Origin: Chaetorhynchus papuensis
Lineage: Eukaryota > Chordata > Aves > Passeriformes > Rhipiduridae
Assembly (NCBI GenBank): GCA_013396525.1
Contig: VWYX01000852.1
Coordinates: forward strand, 124,001 to 188,000
Reading direction: 5' to 3'
DNA: 64,000 nucleotides
The notes below the pieces were generated by a model. The model ran no database searches. It was not told the DNA's origin and saw nothing but the letters and a program-made list of their open reading frames with translations. The position numbers and the translations under genes were made by a program. Positions 34,186 to 47,340 of this stretch are shown here, in pieces; position 1 is the stretch's first letter; each line of letters begins with the position of its first letter.

Positions 34186-36229
34186 CTGGGAGCCATCGCT
34201 CTCCTCCCACCAGGTGCTGTGACCGTGTCCCAAAGCCTCATGTGGGGCAGAGCTCAGGGATGGGGCAAGTCCTCAGTCCACAAAGTCATGGAGAATAACC
34301 TGCCTTTGGGCCAGGTCCTCACAGAGGGCTTCTCTCCCTGTGCTGACACAGAAATGCTCAGGCACTGCTCCAGCCAAAGATTTTTGGCAGGAGCAGCAGG
34401 ACAGCCAGAATAGCTCCTGCTTTCTGCACAGGCCTGAGGGAGGTCTGTCTCTGTTACTTCTTTCTGAGAACCACAGAGAAACCCATCAGAGACAGATGTC
34501 CGAATTTTAAGGTCATTTGTTCCCTTTTTATATAGTAATATATTAGCTGAGCAGAGCAATACTTGGTGAGTGCCTTAGGACAGCAGAGCTATTTTAGGGA
34601 ATTGGCTGAGAGATACTATCTCTCCCTTAAAGTGCAATAAATAAATGTACTTTCCTCTTCAAAAAACATGGGGAAGCTGTGCCATGAATCTTCCAGAAAG
34701 TTAGAAGGCCTTTGAAGCATTTGGTTTGAGACATAATCGCTCATGTTACACATTTAAAAACAAGCAAACCGAGAAACCAAACTGCAAACCTTTCCTTCAT
34801 GTGCAAAAGTTTGGGAAAGTTTCATTTGTCAGGGTGAGTGATGGCAGAGAGGGCCCAGCCCTGTGCCCAGATCTGCATAAGGATTGCATTAGGGGAAAAT
34901 TTATGGGTTTGTATCATCTTTCACATGCTCTACTAAATTCCTTGTGTTTTATGCCACGTTCTTCACAGCACCAGGTTTGTCGGGTTGTGTAACACTTCTG
35001 GAACATTTATGGGTGAGCTCCTGGTGCCACGGGAGTGGCTCTGCCTCATGCCATGGCAAGGGAGGCTCCAGCTTCTGGGAGTCCCCAAGGAGCCAAATCA
35101 TCAGCCAGAGGGGCAGGGGCTGGGAGCAGGCACAGGGTGAAGACTCCAGCACCACGACAGATCCGATGCTCTGATGGAGGCAGCATTATTCGTTCTGAAT
35201 GCTCACACTTCAGCTGGATCCATTTTCATGGATGCTGTTTCCCTAGCAGGAGGTCCCAAGCATCCATCTCCTTGGCCAGGGTTGCTGCAAGCCAGGGCCA
35301 GGCCAGAGAGCCTGGCTAAGGGCTCTCCCTCCATCACAGCCATCTCTCAATGACCCTGTTCATCAGCAAACACAAAAGCAGGGAACAGAACCAAGCAGGA
35401 GTTTTTCAGGACAAAGCAAGCCAGCGTGTAAGACTGTTTGGAAATAAAACTTATTTGGAATTCGTTGTTCCCTTGCAGCAAATCACACTTTTAAGGTAAA
35501 AAAGCCTTTTGACTAAGTGCAAAAGCTTGTACTGTGTTCTCCTGTAAAGAAAAACGTGTGATTTGCGTTGCTTTTAGTGCAGAGCCCTCCCAAACCTACG
35601 GAGCAGGACTGTGGGTGGACTCTGGAGACGCCGCGGGCGGCTGCACCCACATCTTGCCCAGGGATGCGGCACAGGGTGGTGAGTGCAGCATCTGCCCAAA
35701 AAGTCCCAAAAATGCTTCCGGGGAGCCCAGGAAACCCTGCTCCAAGTCTCAGCAGCTGCCCAAGACTAGGATCACATCCCCTCCATCTCTCCTGCCCCTC
35801 CTTGGTCATTCCGCCCCATTTTCACTTCAAATGCAGCAGAGTTCACAAATTCCAGAGGAAACAGCCTGGCATCTCTTTCCCATGAAATCTCCCCAAAAGG
35901 AGGCAAAGCAGCCAAGTATTTTGGATATCTCTGCGAGGTTCCCACAACGTGTGCGGTCTGTCCTTGGCCACTGCTGTGCCTTTGTCCCTGCTCTGTCAGG
36001 AGGGTGCTGCTCCCCACCAGCATCCAGGGGGTCTCCAGCTGGGTCATGATGGTGTTTGTAGCCTGAAACAGGGAGAATCACAATTTGTTGTGTCAACACT
36101 TCTCACTTTCAGTGGTGTTCACCATCCCGAGGCAGCAAAGTGCACAAAAACTCTGCGGGTGGAGTGGAACAAGGTGAAACAGCCTCTTCCCAGGGCTGCA
36201 GTTCCCAGCAAGTTTCGCTCATTTCAATA

Positions 36230-36435
36230 ATAGAATAACACTTCAGTGTATTCCTGACATTTTCACATCAAAACATAATTATGTTTCACTATTCAAATAT
36301 TTAGAAGACAGTTCTTAACCGATCCTTGCTCCATTAATTTTTCCTATTAATTATGTATAGATTTATAAATAGCAATATAATTAATATTTAACAGTATTTT
36401 CATTAGAGAATTTCAAAAGCTTATTGAAAATCTGC
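36230..36435. other. AT-rich block with homeodomain-type motifs
   Basis: About 200 bases are dominated by TAATTA, ATTAATT and TATTTA motifs (for example TTAATTATG near 36348 and TAATTAATATT near 36378). They lie in an otherwise GC-balanced desert, without a simple repeat period. It is a candidate developmental enhancer; this is inference. Confidence 0.35.
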
Positions 36436-37280
36436 ATATCTGAAGCCCTACCTTTTAAGTGGAAGGACAGTTTGCTGCTTCATCTTCTTCCTCGCTCTCT
36501 GTCTTATCAGCTTAAACACTGGCCACACTTCTCCCAGGGGAGATATTTTTAGTTCGGGGTTTTTGCTTTTTCATCATCATTTGTAGTGGGATATATAATT
36601 GGGTGCTGCTAATTACAGCTGATCCCATGCAGGTTTAATTCCCAGGTGGGAGGCCAGGAGAGGGCTGTGCCTCTGCCCCATCCTGTCCCAGGGGAGTGCT
36701 GCACCTGAGGCTATGGCTGGGTAATTAATCACCGTGAAGCTGATTGAATTCCTCCTGCGAGGGCTCAGAACAGCCTGGCGCTGTCCTTCTGGCTGCCTGT
36801 AGGCTGGGATGTGCCTCGGTCCCTGCTGGCACAGGGGATGCCCTCCATGCCCTGCTCATTTCCAAGGTCCTTCTCTCCATAACCGGTGCCCATAACCGAG
36901 GCTGAGACCCCGTGGAGCCCCAGCGACTCCGTGGTGGGCTGTGCCATTCGAAGCCCAGCAAGGAAAACAAGTGATGTCAAAAGAGGGAACTCGGCCCCAG
37001 CCAGCAAACTCTGGGTGCCCAGATGCGGAGTGGGTGACTCAGCACAGATCCTCCCCGCTGTGCCAGGTGCCATAACCCAACCCATCTGCATGTTTGTTTG
37101 ATTTGTGATGCCTTTTACTTTCCCGATGGCATTTCCCTCACCCGAGTGCATCATTCCTTGCCTCGGCAAGGAAAATCGGCACAAGCATTTCTCAGCCCAG
37201 TCTTGCTTGGCTCATCACTTCCTCGCTGTTTTCTCAAAACAAGATTCCAGGTTTTGCTGCTGATTTTATGCAGAGCGTAA

Positions 37281-37370
37281 GGTTATCCCAGCGCCGCTAT
37301 CCCTGCATGCTGCGTTCCAAGCCTGTGTTATCCCAGCGGGGTTATCCCAGCGCTGTTATCCCGGCGGTGG
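37281..37370. repeat. Degenerate GTTATCCCAGCG tandem cluster
   Basis: GGTTATCCCAGCGC at 37281 recurs with small changes at about 37327, 37340 and 37354, so three units are adjacent with roughly 14-base spacing. Confidence 0.75.
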
Positions 37371-37614
37371 TCCCCAGGCCCTGGGAGTGATCCATGGCTG
37401 CGCTTACGCCTCGCGCCTTGTGCCGTTTCCAGTCTTCCATCACTTTGCTGAAGTCTGCGTATGGTGACGGCACTTGGGTCATCAAGATTAATAACGCTCG
37501 AGTTCTGCCGGCGTTCAGTCAGGGAAAAACACCTGGAGCTGCTCTTTTATGACTGATTAACGAGGGGGGAAAAAAAACCGCCGTGGTTCTAATTGGCATT
37601 TGAGTTCTTTCTGA

Positions 37615-37657
37615 GTTTTAACATTCATGCTATGCAAATATATCAATTCCTAACAAT
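37615..37657. promoter_or_regulatory. POU/SOX-type motif cluster, copy A
   Basis: GTTTTAACAT (37615-37624), octamer ATGCAAAT (37632-37639) and ATTCCTAACAAT (37646-37657) occur in this order. The same three motifs recur in the same order near 59405-59443. ATGCAAAT is the known POU-factor octamer and AACAAT resembles a SOX core. Function is inferred. Confidence 0.4.
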
Positions 37658-38279
37658 GTCTAACAAGATCATTTGAAAATGAGTCTCCCCCGGGGGATTG
37701 CAATCACGGCTTTGGGAAAGGCCTGAGCCCATTTGCCTTTCATGTATTTACAGAAGACAACAAAGAAATACTATCTCCTGTTGGATGGCTGATGCACATC
37801 CACCAGGTTCGACCCAGGTGTGGGGGCGACCCCACCAGCCCCCACCTCAGCTGTTGCCCACCCTGGAGTGTTGGGAGAAGATGTTTTTCATCCAATGCTG
37901 TGTTCAGTGCCTAACCCTGAGAGCAGCAATGGGCTCCTGGTCATTTTTGACCTTCATCTTCACACCACCCCTTTGTTTTATCTCCATTTCCTTCCCCACA
38001 ACCTGCCAAAGGGAGCCAGCAACGCCGTCCCAGCAGCTTGGAAGAGGATACTCCATCCCTCTCCTCCCTGCCTGGCACCAGATGTGTCAGCAAAGGGAAC
38101 AGAATTGCCCATAATTAATTTATCCTCATGAAAAATCCATGTCTGACTCCAACTAAGAGCTGGTGCTCAGGGTGTTGCATAACTTGGCTCCGTGAGGGAG
38201 AAGAGGGACCCACCAGTTCTGCCTCAGCAATGTGAGGTGTTCCCAGGGGTCTTGTTTACACCGGAGTGGTAAAACAAGT

Positions 38280-38480
38280 CCTCGACACACTTTAATGTGC
38301 TAATTGGGGGTTATTACGGCCCTTTTTATTTACGATTAGATTACGAATGTAATACTCCATCTCATTTTGCTCTGCACTAAGAGCTGTGAAAGGATGGTAA
38401 TTACCTCTCGTGTAAACCTATACTTAGATAGAAAAAATGACGTGTGAAATGAAAGGCCTGAAGAAACGGCATAATCTGTG
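38280..38480. other. AT-rich candidate conserved non-coding element
   Basis: The segment contains TTACGATTAGATTACGAATGTAA with inverted ATTACG/CGTAAT character, several GTAAT cores and retained CpG in AT-rich sequence. No coding potential is recognised. Confidence 0.3.
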
Positions 38481-41400
38481 TTTGCTTTGCGCAGACGTGC
38501 GGGAGACGCGCCCGCTCTGCTCCTGGAAGTGCGCGGTGTTCCTGCAGGACCCACGGCCCTGCCACCTTCCTCCTGTGTCCCTAGTATTAAGGTGGCCCTT
38601 TTTCATGGAAATGCTGGCTGGGAGGGGATGAATAATTCATCACCAGCACACGGAGCACACCAGGCAGATTTTGCCTCAATTTCCCGCCTGGTTGGAATTC
38701 TGTGTGCCCAGGGCTTGACTGCCTGCCCCAGAGCCTGTCACAGCCTCCAGAGGAGACCGAGATGTCCAGAGAGCATTGCCTCCCTCTCCTGTTCCAGCTA
38801 GGATTAGGACTCCAACGTTTTTGGCTGTGGAGGGTTTGCTGGCAAGGGCTCTTGCTGCCCCACACTCCAGATCCCCCTCGCCTTTGTCCATCTTGCTGTG
38901 TGGAGTGCGTCATGCCGCAGCAAGAAAGTGAGCAATGGATTTGTGTTTTTTAAAAAAAAAAGTCCAAGTCAAAGGCTATAAAAGCCAGAGGTTGGCAAGG
39001 AGTGAGAGAGGGGATCGAGCACCCGAGCAGGCTGCGGCTCCTGCCCTCAGCACTGCATTGTTCCATGTGTCTACAGGAACCCAGCATCAGCTCCCAACAC
39101 TGGTGAGAGAATCACTGCTCCAACAATTCCCTCACTGCCTTTGCTGTTCTTTTCCCCCATTTTTGATCTCCGAGGCCTCAGGGCGATAATTCTATTTTGA
39201 CTGGAACAATAAGCCGAAGCTCTGCCCTGGCAGGGATGCATTGGGGTTGTTGTTTATTTTAACTGACGGGGCTGATCTTCGGGATGCTCGGCTCTCAGCC
39301 GGGTGCTGAAGGCGCAGCTCTGTTCATCCTTGCGCTCTGCTGCTCTGCAGGAAAGGTCAATATTTCCTTGGGCAGAAAGTTTTTCCGAGCCTCGTGAGCC
39401 ATGACAGCCACTGCTCCCAGCTCGAATGTTCAAAGGGAATTTAACAGGGACTCTGGTCCCACCACTGTCACTGCACTCCCAGGTCTTTGTGAGGGTCTGT
39501 ACAGCAGGAAAGCCTCAAGGGACAGGGGTGATCCCAGAGACAGAAAATCCGGTGTTCGTGTCTCCTGACGGCACCTTCATCTCCCGCTGGGAGCAATGAC
39601 AGTGAGGCAGAGGGATGAGGTGGGCACTGCTGGGTCCCCTCCAGCCCCAGTGCCATGCGAGCCTCCTGTGGGAAGCAAGGTAGGACCCCCCTCAGCACCC
39701 ATCTCCTTTTGACAATGCCCAAGGGAAGGGCGCATCTCCACCGGGATCCCTCAAGAATGAAATTCCACATAAATTTGAAGGCATTTTTGCTTCTGGTTTG
39801 AAGTTTGCAGGAGACTCACAGAGGCAGCTAATGAAGAGGTTTAAGCCTTCGCAGAGCAAAGCCTGCTGACCCAGTTAAGTCACCTGTCCCCATCATAACG
39901 GGACGTCTGCTAAACCCCTCAGTGCCACTGGGAACCCCCACAAATCCTCTCTGACAGCATGCAGCAGCATACCAGGGACAGGACAACAGGGAAAGCATCC
40001 CGCCAGCTGTTTGCACAGCCACATCCCACCCTGCCACGTTCAGTTTGGTCCTGGGAAGGACAGGATCCCACCAGCACAGATGCTTCAGAACTCCACATCC
40101 CACCAACACACCCACTCCTCTCCCTGCATCCTACTGGTCAATGAGCTCGAGTGCTCTGCATCCCACCAGCAGGCGAGGAGGACGCTGACAAACCAGGAGT
40201 GGACACGTTGCACGTGTAACCAGGCAAGGAAACATCTCTGCCAGGAGCTGCCACCATCCTCCCAAATATTTGCACTGCAACAGATGTTCCTTTCTGCATT
40301 TCCTTTCCCTTAAGCTTGTGGTTATTACAGAGAGGCGGAGGTGCCAGGTGGGACTGTAACTACCAAAATCAGGACTCATTCAGTGCTTTGATGGCATCAA
40401 TTTGCTCCAGGATGCAAGTGCCAAGATTTCTGCAATTACAGCAGGTAAATCTCTGCGTCTGCAATAATCTCACTTGAAGTGGTTCTAATGGGTTCAGTTT
40501 CTGGGTTTTGGAGACCAACATCCATATGCACCTATAGCTGTGGAGCAGAAAACTACTTCCTGTGCTCTGGCTTCTGCCTGCACAGTCTGTGTTTGCATAC
40601 GCAATAATATTTTGGGGGAAAAAAAATCTCTTCTCCGCTGCCATCTGTGTGGGGATTGAGACTCCAGTAGAGGTCAGTTCAGGGAGGTTTCGGCAAGAAG
40701 AAAAATGCCTACCCAGGCAGAGCAAGATGGGACCTTCTGTGTGGCCACTGAGAACTTGTTTCTGGATCGCTGTGGGAAAAAACACACGGGCTTATAAGTA
40801 AAACGGAAAAAAACCCCACCAAACCAGACAATTTTCAGGATGTGAAAGATGAGTTTTGGGCTGTCTGGGGAATCTGTTCCCTCAAGGACTCTGTAGCTGG
40901 ATGAATAGTACCAGTTTTCTCATATTTACTCAAGGAGGGAGGAGCTTGATGCTGCCCACCAGGATCCCCAACAGCTGAATGGTGTTGGGATGATGGATGG
41001 GCTCCCAGGGAGATGCCTCTGCACTGGGCTGATTCCTCTTGAGCTGTTCAGCCCAAGCAGGAGAAGGGAATAATTCGTGGGCGTTCTTGTTTTGGAAAGT
41101 GCCTGATTTCTACACGGCTGAGAACTGGGACTGTGGTCTGGCAGTGCCAGCAGTGCTGGCACAGAGCCAGGGAAGCAGCCTTGCTGTCCTTGGTGCAACT
41201 CTGTAGTGGATAAACAGCCCCATTTAATCTTCAGGGCCTTTGCTCAGGCACCTTTCATCAGGACTGCATTCACTTCTTTCCTTTTCTTAATGAGGGAATT
41301 TTAAATCCGAGAGGATTTGCAGCAGAAGTGAGCTACATATCCCAATTTCCACACCCAGGAAATCAACTACTGAGTCCAATTGTTGTCAGAAACAGTTACC

Positions 41401-41430
41401 AAAAAAAAAAAAAGAAAGAAGAAGAAACTC
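41401..41430. repeat. Poly(A)/(GAA)n purine tract
   Basis: Thirteen A residues are followed by GAAAGAAGAAGAAAC. The tract might be a decayed retroposon tail or plain slippage. No upstream element is recognised. Confidence 0.7.
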
Positions 41431-43784
41431 AAAATCTGCACAGAAGAAGAAACCCAGAGTCTTTGGTGTGAAGGGAAGAGGCGTATCTCCCTGGAGAATA
41501 TGATAATTTATAATGAAACATTATCTACAGCCCCATATGTTACATTTTCTATTTATGGCTAATTTGCTTAAGCATTTCTAATGTACCCCCCAAGGGAGGA
41601 CAGTTTGTCTTTGGGCAGCTGGCTAGCGCCAAGGGAAGGAACAAGGCAACGTTTCATCCGCGCACGCCGGCAGATCAGCCGGGAAGCAAACAGCACCCGC
41701 TGGAAAGGTGCTTGGAGATTCCTTTGGACGGCTGCTCCCGCTCGGAGCCAGCGCTCCTGCAGCCACTCCCTGCAGGGGTGCTGCCGTGGCAGAGGGATGT
41801 CAGGGTGGGAGCTGGGGGGACCTGGCCATCCTAAACATCCCGTGGTCCCTGATCACTGCTGCAGCCCCCAGGCTGAGCTGCATCCACGGGCTCCAGGAGT
41901 TAACCTCCTGCACTTAAAACTTGTGGTATAAAAAAATGTAGGGATCAGCTTTTCCTGAGCCACGGCATATCCCTGGCCTTTCCCACAAGGATCTCATCAG
42001 TCCTGGCTGGACCTGCTGTGTGAGAAGCCAGGGGAAGGGCTGTGGCCCACCCTCCTAGAGCAGCTGGGTCGGATCTGGGAGCGGCACTGAGTGAGGGAGC
42101 CGTGCCGTGGAGCAGAGCCCGGGTATGAAAGTGATGGATGCTCCTCTCAGCCTTGCTGGGAGGCTGAGGAGATCCTGGGGTATAAACATGACAGTCTGTG
42201 TGCCAGTGTGACTGCTCGGCTCTTCCTGGGTGATACTCAGCCACAAAACATTTCAATCGCATCCTCAGCGAGGGGGGATAACCCGGCTGACTCTGAATCA
42301 CTCTCTGCATCACTAAAATATTCTCGGATCTGATCCTGGATGTCTCAACAAGATGTTCACAAATCGGCCCAGGAAGACTTGTCCCTGCCTCTGATGTTCA
42401 AATTTTGCCCTTGAGCTCTCAGAGTGGAAAAAAAAAAGAGGTTTTGAGCTTTCCTCCTGCTATTTGACCCAGATGGCTCCTTGCAAGCACATGGGGCTCA
42501 TCCGGAGCCCAGGGCGCCGGTCTTGAGCTCCCGGCAGCCACGGCCCCACGGCAGGAGAGAAATCCATTTGGCAGAAGTGAAGTTTGCCGGCGCAGCCACA
42601 GCTTGTTGCAGTGACGTGATCTGACTTCAGAGTGAGGTGATGGCTCCTTTGGTGAAATTGGGGTTAAGGCCCTTCACACCAGCAGGGATGCAGAGGCACT
42701 TCCTTCCTGTGTTCCTCATTCCATCTGGGCCTCTGGCTGCTCACATGAGGGGCAGTGAGATTGTTAATTGATCAGCAGCATCAGTAATGAGTTCAGTCTC
42801 AGGGAATGGGTGCCAATCCTGGATTTTGATGTTGACGAGTGTGCATGAACGTGCACAACTAGCTGGAATGGTGATCCACAGTGAGGAGAGATGGTCCCAG
42901 GCTGGACCAGAGTCCAGCAGAGCTGGTGCTGGTGGGAGTGTGTGTGTCAGGCAGGGATGTGCACTCGGAAATGAATAATCTGGCATCACCTCCCGCCTTT
43001 CCCTGGCCGATTACAGCCCCGTCCAGCTAATCAGCAGTGGAGAAACACCTCACCTCCCTGGGTGCTCAGATGACAATTTTATGGATACTGCACACCCTTG
43101 CAACATCAATCCGGCTCCCAGCGTTGCCCAGGTTATTGATTAAAAGTGTATTAACAATCGATAGCTGGACTAATTGCACGGCTGCTCTAATGGCTGCCTC
43201 TTGCAGGTCTCCACTCCTGCCATGGCCACGATGCTCCAGAGTGGTGGCAGCAGCATTCCCTCTCCCTCACTCCTGGAAGCTGTACAGCTCCCTGATGTGT
43301 GGCCAGGGATCTAACATCTCCCAATACATTATCAGCCTCCCGGAGTCGATTTCAATGGCAGAAATCAAAGGGAACTATTAAAACTCATTACCATTTTTAT
43401 CTCCAGTGCTGCAGATTTGCTATAATTTTATTTGAATCTGAATGCAGATGGTATTTGCACAGGGCATCCTTTCCTCTCCCCCTCGTTCTGAGGAACACTC
43501 AGTTGTACCCACCAGTGGCAGAGCAGCCGCCACTTGCATCCCTTTCCCAGGCTGGCTCTGGGGAGAAGAGCAGGTTTGCAGCGCAGAGCACGGTGGGTGG
43601 CAGCACCGCTGGGAAGTTGGATCGCCGGGAAAAAAGTTCCACTATGGATACTGAAAAAGTTTCAGCAGCGAATTTCTTCAGCTCTCTGCAGCATTTTGTG
43701 AGAGCTCTGTCTTTCCCATGCAAGCTGTCTAAAACAGTTACCATTTTTGTAAACTCCTTGCACCTGCAGGTTGTTTTGCTGGAT

Positions 43785-44019
43785 TGTTATGGTTCTAACT
43801 AGCAAAATATTTGGGAACGGATGTCTTAGAATTTGGCCAGTCCCCTCAAGGGGTGGATGGCCAAAGGACCAATTACCTTATGCCACTTAACACACTTTTG
43901 TGAACTAACATATAAAAGCCTCTGGAAAAATTATTAAATCGCTTACTTCCATTTATACCTGAGCCTGGGCTTTGTGTGGTTTCTCTACTCATCCATGATG
44001 CCACAGCGACAGTTCCACA
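43785..44019 (+). mobile_element. LTR-like element (solo LTR candidate)
   Basis: The segment begins TGTTATGGTTCTAA. It contains TATAAAAG at 43911-43918 and ATTAAA at 43933-43938, followed by a pyrimidine-rich U5-like stretch (GGGCTTTGTGTGGTTTCTCTACTC) and ends near CCACA. This arrangement resembles an avian endogenous retrovirus LTR. No internal coding sequence is adjacent, and no clear target-site duplication was found, so the limits are approximate. Confidence 0.55.
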
Positions 44020-46057
44020 ATATGGGCAAAGGTTTCAGCACATTGAAGTGCCTTAAACCGGTCGGTGGGTGCTCTCATCGGTGCTTTTCCTGTTTTCTCA
44101 GAGCTGCACAAGAATGAGCAGCAAAAACGAGCTTGATTAAGCAGCTGCTGGACTCTGGGAGCTCCCACGTTCCCCAGCCTGGGCATCTCCTCAAGCAGAT
44201 GCTGAAGTTGCTTCCTTTTGCCAGAATCAAAGTTTAGCATCTGTTTTTACTGTAAACCCTGACGCTGCTTCTCCAGTCCCTTCCAGTGCCTTGGCTTGGG
44301 TTTGCTCCTGTGGGAGCTTCCTGGAACCTTGCCAAGACGTCAGCAGGGAGGATGCAGGTGCTGAGGAGCTACCCTGGTCTCTTTGTGGCCCTCAAAACAG
44401 ACAGACCCAAACCCCACTGCGCCCAGGATGCTTCCCCAGTCCTTGGCACCGCCTCAGGCACAGGGCGCTGATGCTCAAGAGCAACGTCAAGAAACTCAAC
44501 ACATCCTACTGGGCTGTTGAGAGCAGCTGCTGGGAAGAAGACGATCCAATTCCCTCCCCAGAGGAGAGATGCCAGCCAGCAGCGTGCTGGAAGGAGATGG
44601 CTTGGCAAACATCACCGCACAGGGATCCTGCTGGGGGCCTGCAGTGGCCACCTGGGCCTTGCTGCCCCTCACCCACCAGGGCAGATTCATTTTCACGCTG
44701 CCCCCTCCCCGGGAGGAGCCACACAGCTGCCCTCGCATCATGTGTGAACTGCGTTTCACTGCAGCCCACGAGCTGATTAAAGTTAGAACAGTTTAACACG
44801 ATGCTGGCACTGAGTTGTCACTCTGAGCAGCACGGAGCAGCACAGGGAGCTGGGGTGAGCACCCCAAGCCCTTGGAGACTACCAGGCTGGCCTGGGCCCA
44901 GCAGCAGGAACATCCCACAGGATGCTGGAGTGCAGAGTCGTCTCCAGTACCAGGGTTCCCACGGCGACAGCAGCACCACATTTCCCACACTGCCAGAAAT
45001 GACCATCAAGTGGCAGATTAACACGTACCCTTCAAGTTCCAGAAAGGGAGAGCCACACGCTGTGAGGAAAATCACCTGTGGAAGACTTTTGAGCCATTTT
45101 CCTGCACTCCCTGGCTGCAGGAGGATTCCTGCGGTTACTGCTGCCTGCACCATGGGACACTCGGTGCCTGACACATCCTCCCAGCTCAGCCTTGGACAGG
45201 TTTCTGCCAAAAGAAACTGATGGGCCAGACAGGGATTGATGGCCATTCCTTGGGAAGGCACCTGAACCCATCCTGCTGCTCTCCATACAGGAGCAGATGC
45301 AGGCTTTCCCAAAACTCCATCCTTTTCGCTGAACTCCTACCCCCTCCCCAAGTTTTAGCATGGGAATCTAATCTTTTGCAGTGAGCATAGGTTCCTTTTT
45401 GACAGAGAAATTAATATTCATTAGCCATCAGGAAGAAAACGCTGAGCTGTTTATCATTGCTTCATTAGATTTAGCCAAATACCAACTAAACATAATTACT
45501 TACATAAACTCCTGTGGCAGAGCTTGAAATTTGTAGCCAAAAGAGAAAATGTAAGGGAGAACGATGGAGATTGGCCTCGGGGTCTGAGCTCACTGCTGCT
45601 CTCGGAGCAGCCAAAAACAGACACAGCTTCAAAAAGCATCTCCCAGCCTTTGTCATGTCCTTTTCTGCTTGTTTATAGCCACTGAGAAAACACACCAGGT
45701 GGCCCCAGAAAGGAAGGGGAAGAAGAAAACATCCTCACTTGCTCTCTTTGGATGCTGTTTTACTTTGTGCACCCATGGGGGATCACAGGAAGGCTGGACC
45801 TCCCTGCAGTCTTGGGTACAGGCCAGAGCAGGGCCAGCAGCTCCCGAGGTGCCCCGTTTGGTTTTGTGGGTGGGGAAATGCAATCTGCTCCCACATGCTT
45901 AATTAAACTAATCTAGCCTTCCCCCTCCCCTTCTGCTTCTCTTCCAATAAAAGCAGTGGCACGGGGCTGTACAAGCCCCAGCAGTGACGTCCTGTTGAAG
46001 CTCTGACCCATCCCAGCCCACCACAGGATGCCTTGGGATGCTCTGCAGTGCATGGTT

Positions 46058-46178
46058 GTCACCGTGGGATGTTCTACAGAGTGAAGAGGGCAGGTCACCG
46101 CCGTGGGATGTCCTCCAGGGCACATGGAAGCCAGGTCACCACCATGGGATGATCCCCAGTGTGAGGCAGGCAGGTCAC
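46058..46178. repeat. Degenerate minisatellite, about 36-41-base units
   Basis: GTCACC-GCCGTGGGATG-type units start at 46058, 46094, 46135 and 46174 (spacings 36, 41, 39). The units share GGGATG followed by TCC/CCAG and GGCAG-GTCAC. Divergence between units suggests an old, inactive array. Confidence 0.8.
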
Positions 46179-47079
46179 ATCTCCTCCTGCCCGTGTCCTG
46201 ACCAGCGTTAAACACCTTTGGCAGGCACCTGGGGGGAAGCAAAGGCTCTTCTCTGCCTTTCAGATCCACTCTCTAATTACAAAGCTCGTTCATTTTAGCA
46301 CCCTGCTATCCCATAATTGATGTTGGGTACCTCTCACAATGAGCCTGATTTAAATGTATACATGTTTCTCCTTCTCCTGAAACCCTGCTGGCTGTGAGAC
46401 ACCTAATTAACAGCAGAGCTTTCAAAGTCTCCCTAACAAATGCATCCCCGTGTTTCTGAGCACAAGGACTCTCATTAGTGAAGCTGTGCTTTGTGATTAT
46501 TTATACCCCTTCTATAATTAAAAATTCTGAAAGCTAATTACAATTATCCATCAGTTTTCCAACATCCCGGGACTGGAACCTTCACCTTTTTTTTTGCCAT
46601 TGCTTTTTTCTTTTACCCAACATTCCCTCAGGCATGGGCATCCACGAGTCCACTCCCAGGCCATGGGTGCTCCCTGTTCTTCCTCTTCCCTGGGGCTCCT
46701 TCTCATAGGGCACCCACTCTTCTGATGTGATTTGCTCCGTTGTTGCCAGGATCCCTGTTTGCTTTGCCAGACAGGGGTGAAAGCAAACGGCAGTGATCGC
46801 TCCTGGCCCCAAGAGGATCTCCAGGGAGTGTGGAGATGTTCACATGTGTGTGCAAGGAGCGGCACATGGTTACCATCCCTCTCCCAGGACCAGGTGTCCC
46901 CTGTGTGCTGCCGCTGGAGGCTCTGGACAGGTATTCCCATTGCCATGGCAACAGACAAGCTGAGCTGGGTGCTGTCACCCACAGCCCCCGCTTCCCCCTC
47001 GTGCCATGACCCCCCCCATGGCACTTTTGGGTCCTTCAGAGCAGCACTGAAAAGGGACTGTGAGAAATGACTTTGGAAT

Positions 47080-47340
47080 CGAGTGAGTTCCCTGGTCGGG
47101 CTGAGTCTGGGAAGTCATAATCTTAATATGAGCATCTTTAAATATCCTCACTAATGGGCTCATTCTTTAATTTCCTGAAGCAATGACAGTCTCAACAGAC
47201 CCTATATCACAGCTAAGATGGGATCTGTCACTGAATGGCTGAATTATATTTCATCCTTTATTTTTATCAGCTCTGCTGACTTATTTATGACAGTTAGAGT
47301 CTCGGCTGGCTTTTGTCTGGCCTGTACTTTGCTGCTGCTC
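47080..47340. other. AT-rich candidate conserved non-coding element
   Basis: The stretch is unique, moderately AT-rich sequence with clustered TTTAAAT, TTTATTT, TTATTTATGAC and GAATTATATTTCAT motifs. It has no simple repeats, between GC-richer flanks. Conservation is only inferred. Confidence 0.28.

Larger units (their letters stand above)
33316..43784. other. Intergenic DNA
   Basis: No gene is recognised over 10.5 kb. The stretch contains a 13-base tandem duplication (34159-34185), a strongly AT-rich block (36230-36435), a short GTTATCCCAGCG repeat cluster (37281-37370), a POU/SOX-type motif cluster (37600-37680), an AT-rich block (38280-38480) and a 13-A/purine tract at 41401-41430. Confidence 0.65.

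Noticed and set aside
41401..41430. Poly(A) tail of a processed pseudogene
   Set aside because: No gene-like sequence or target-site duplication could be recognised upstream. Plain slippage is as likely.
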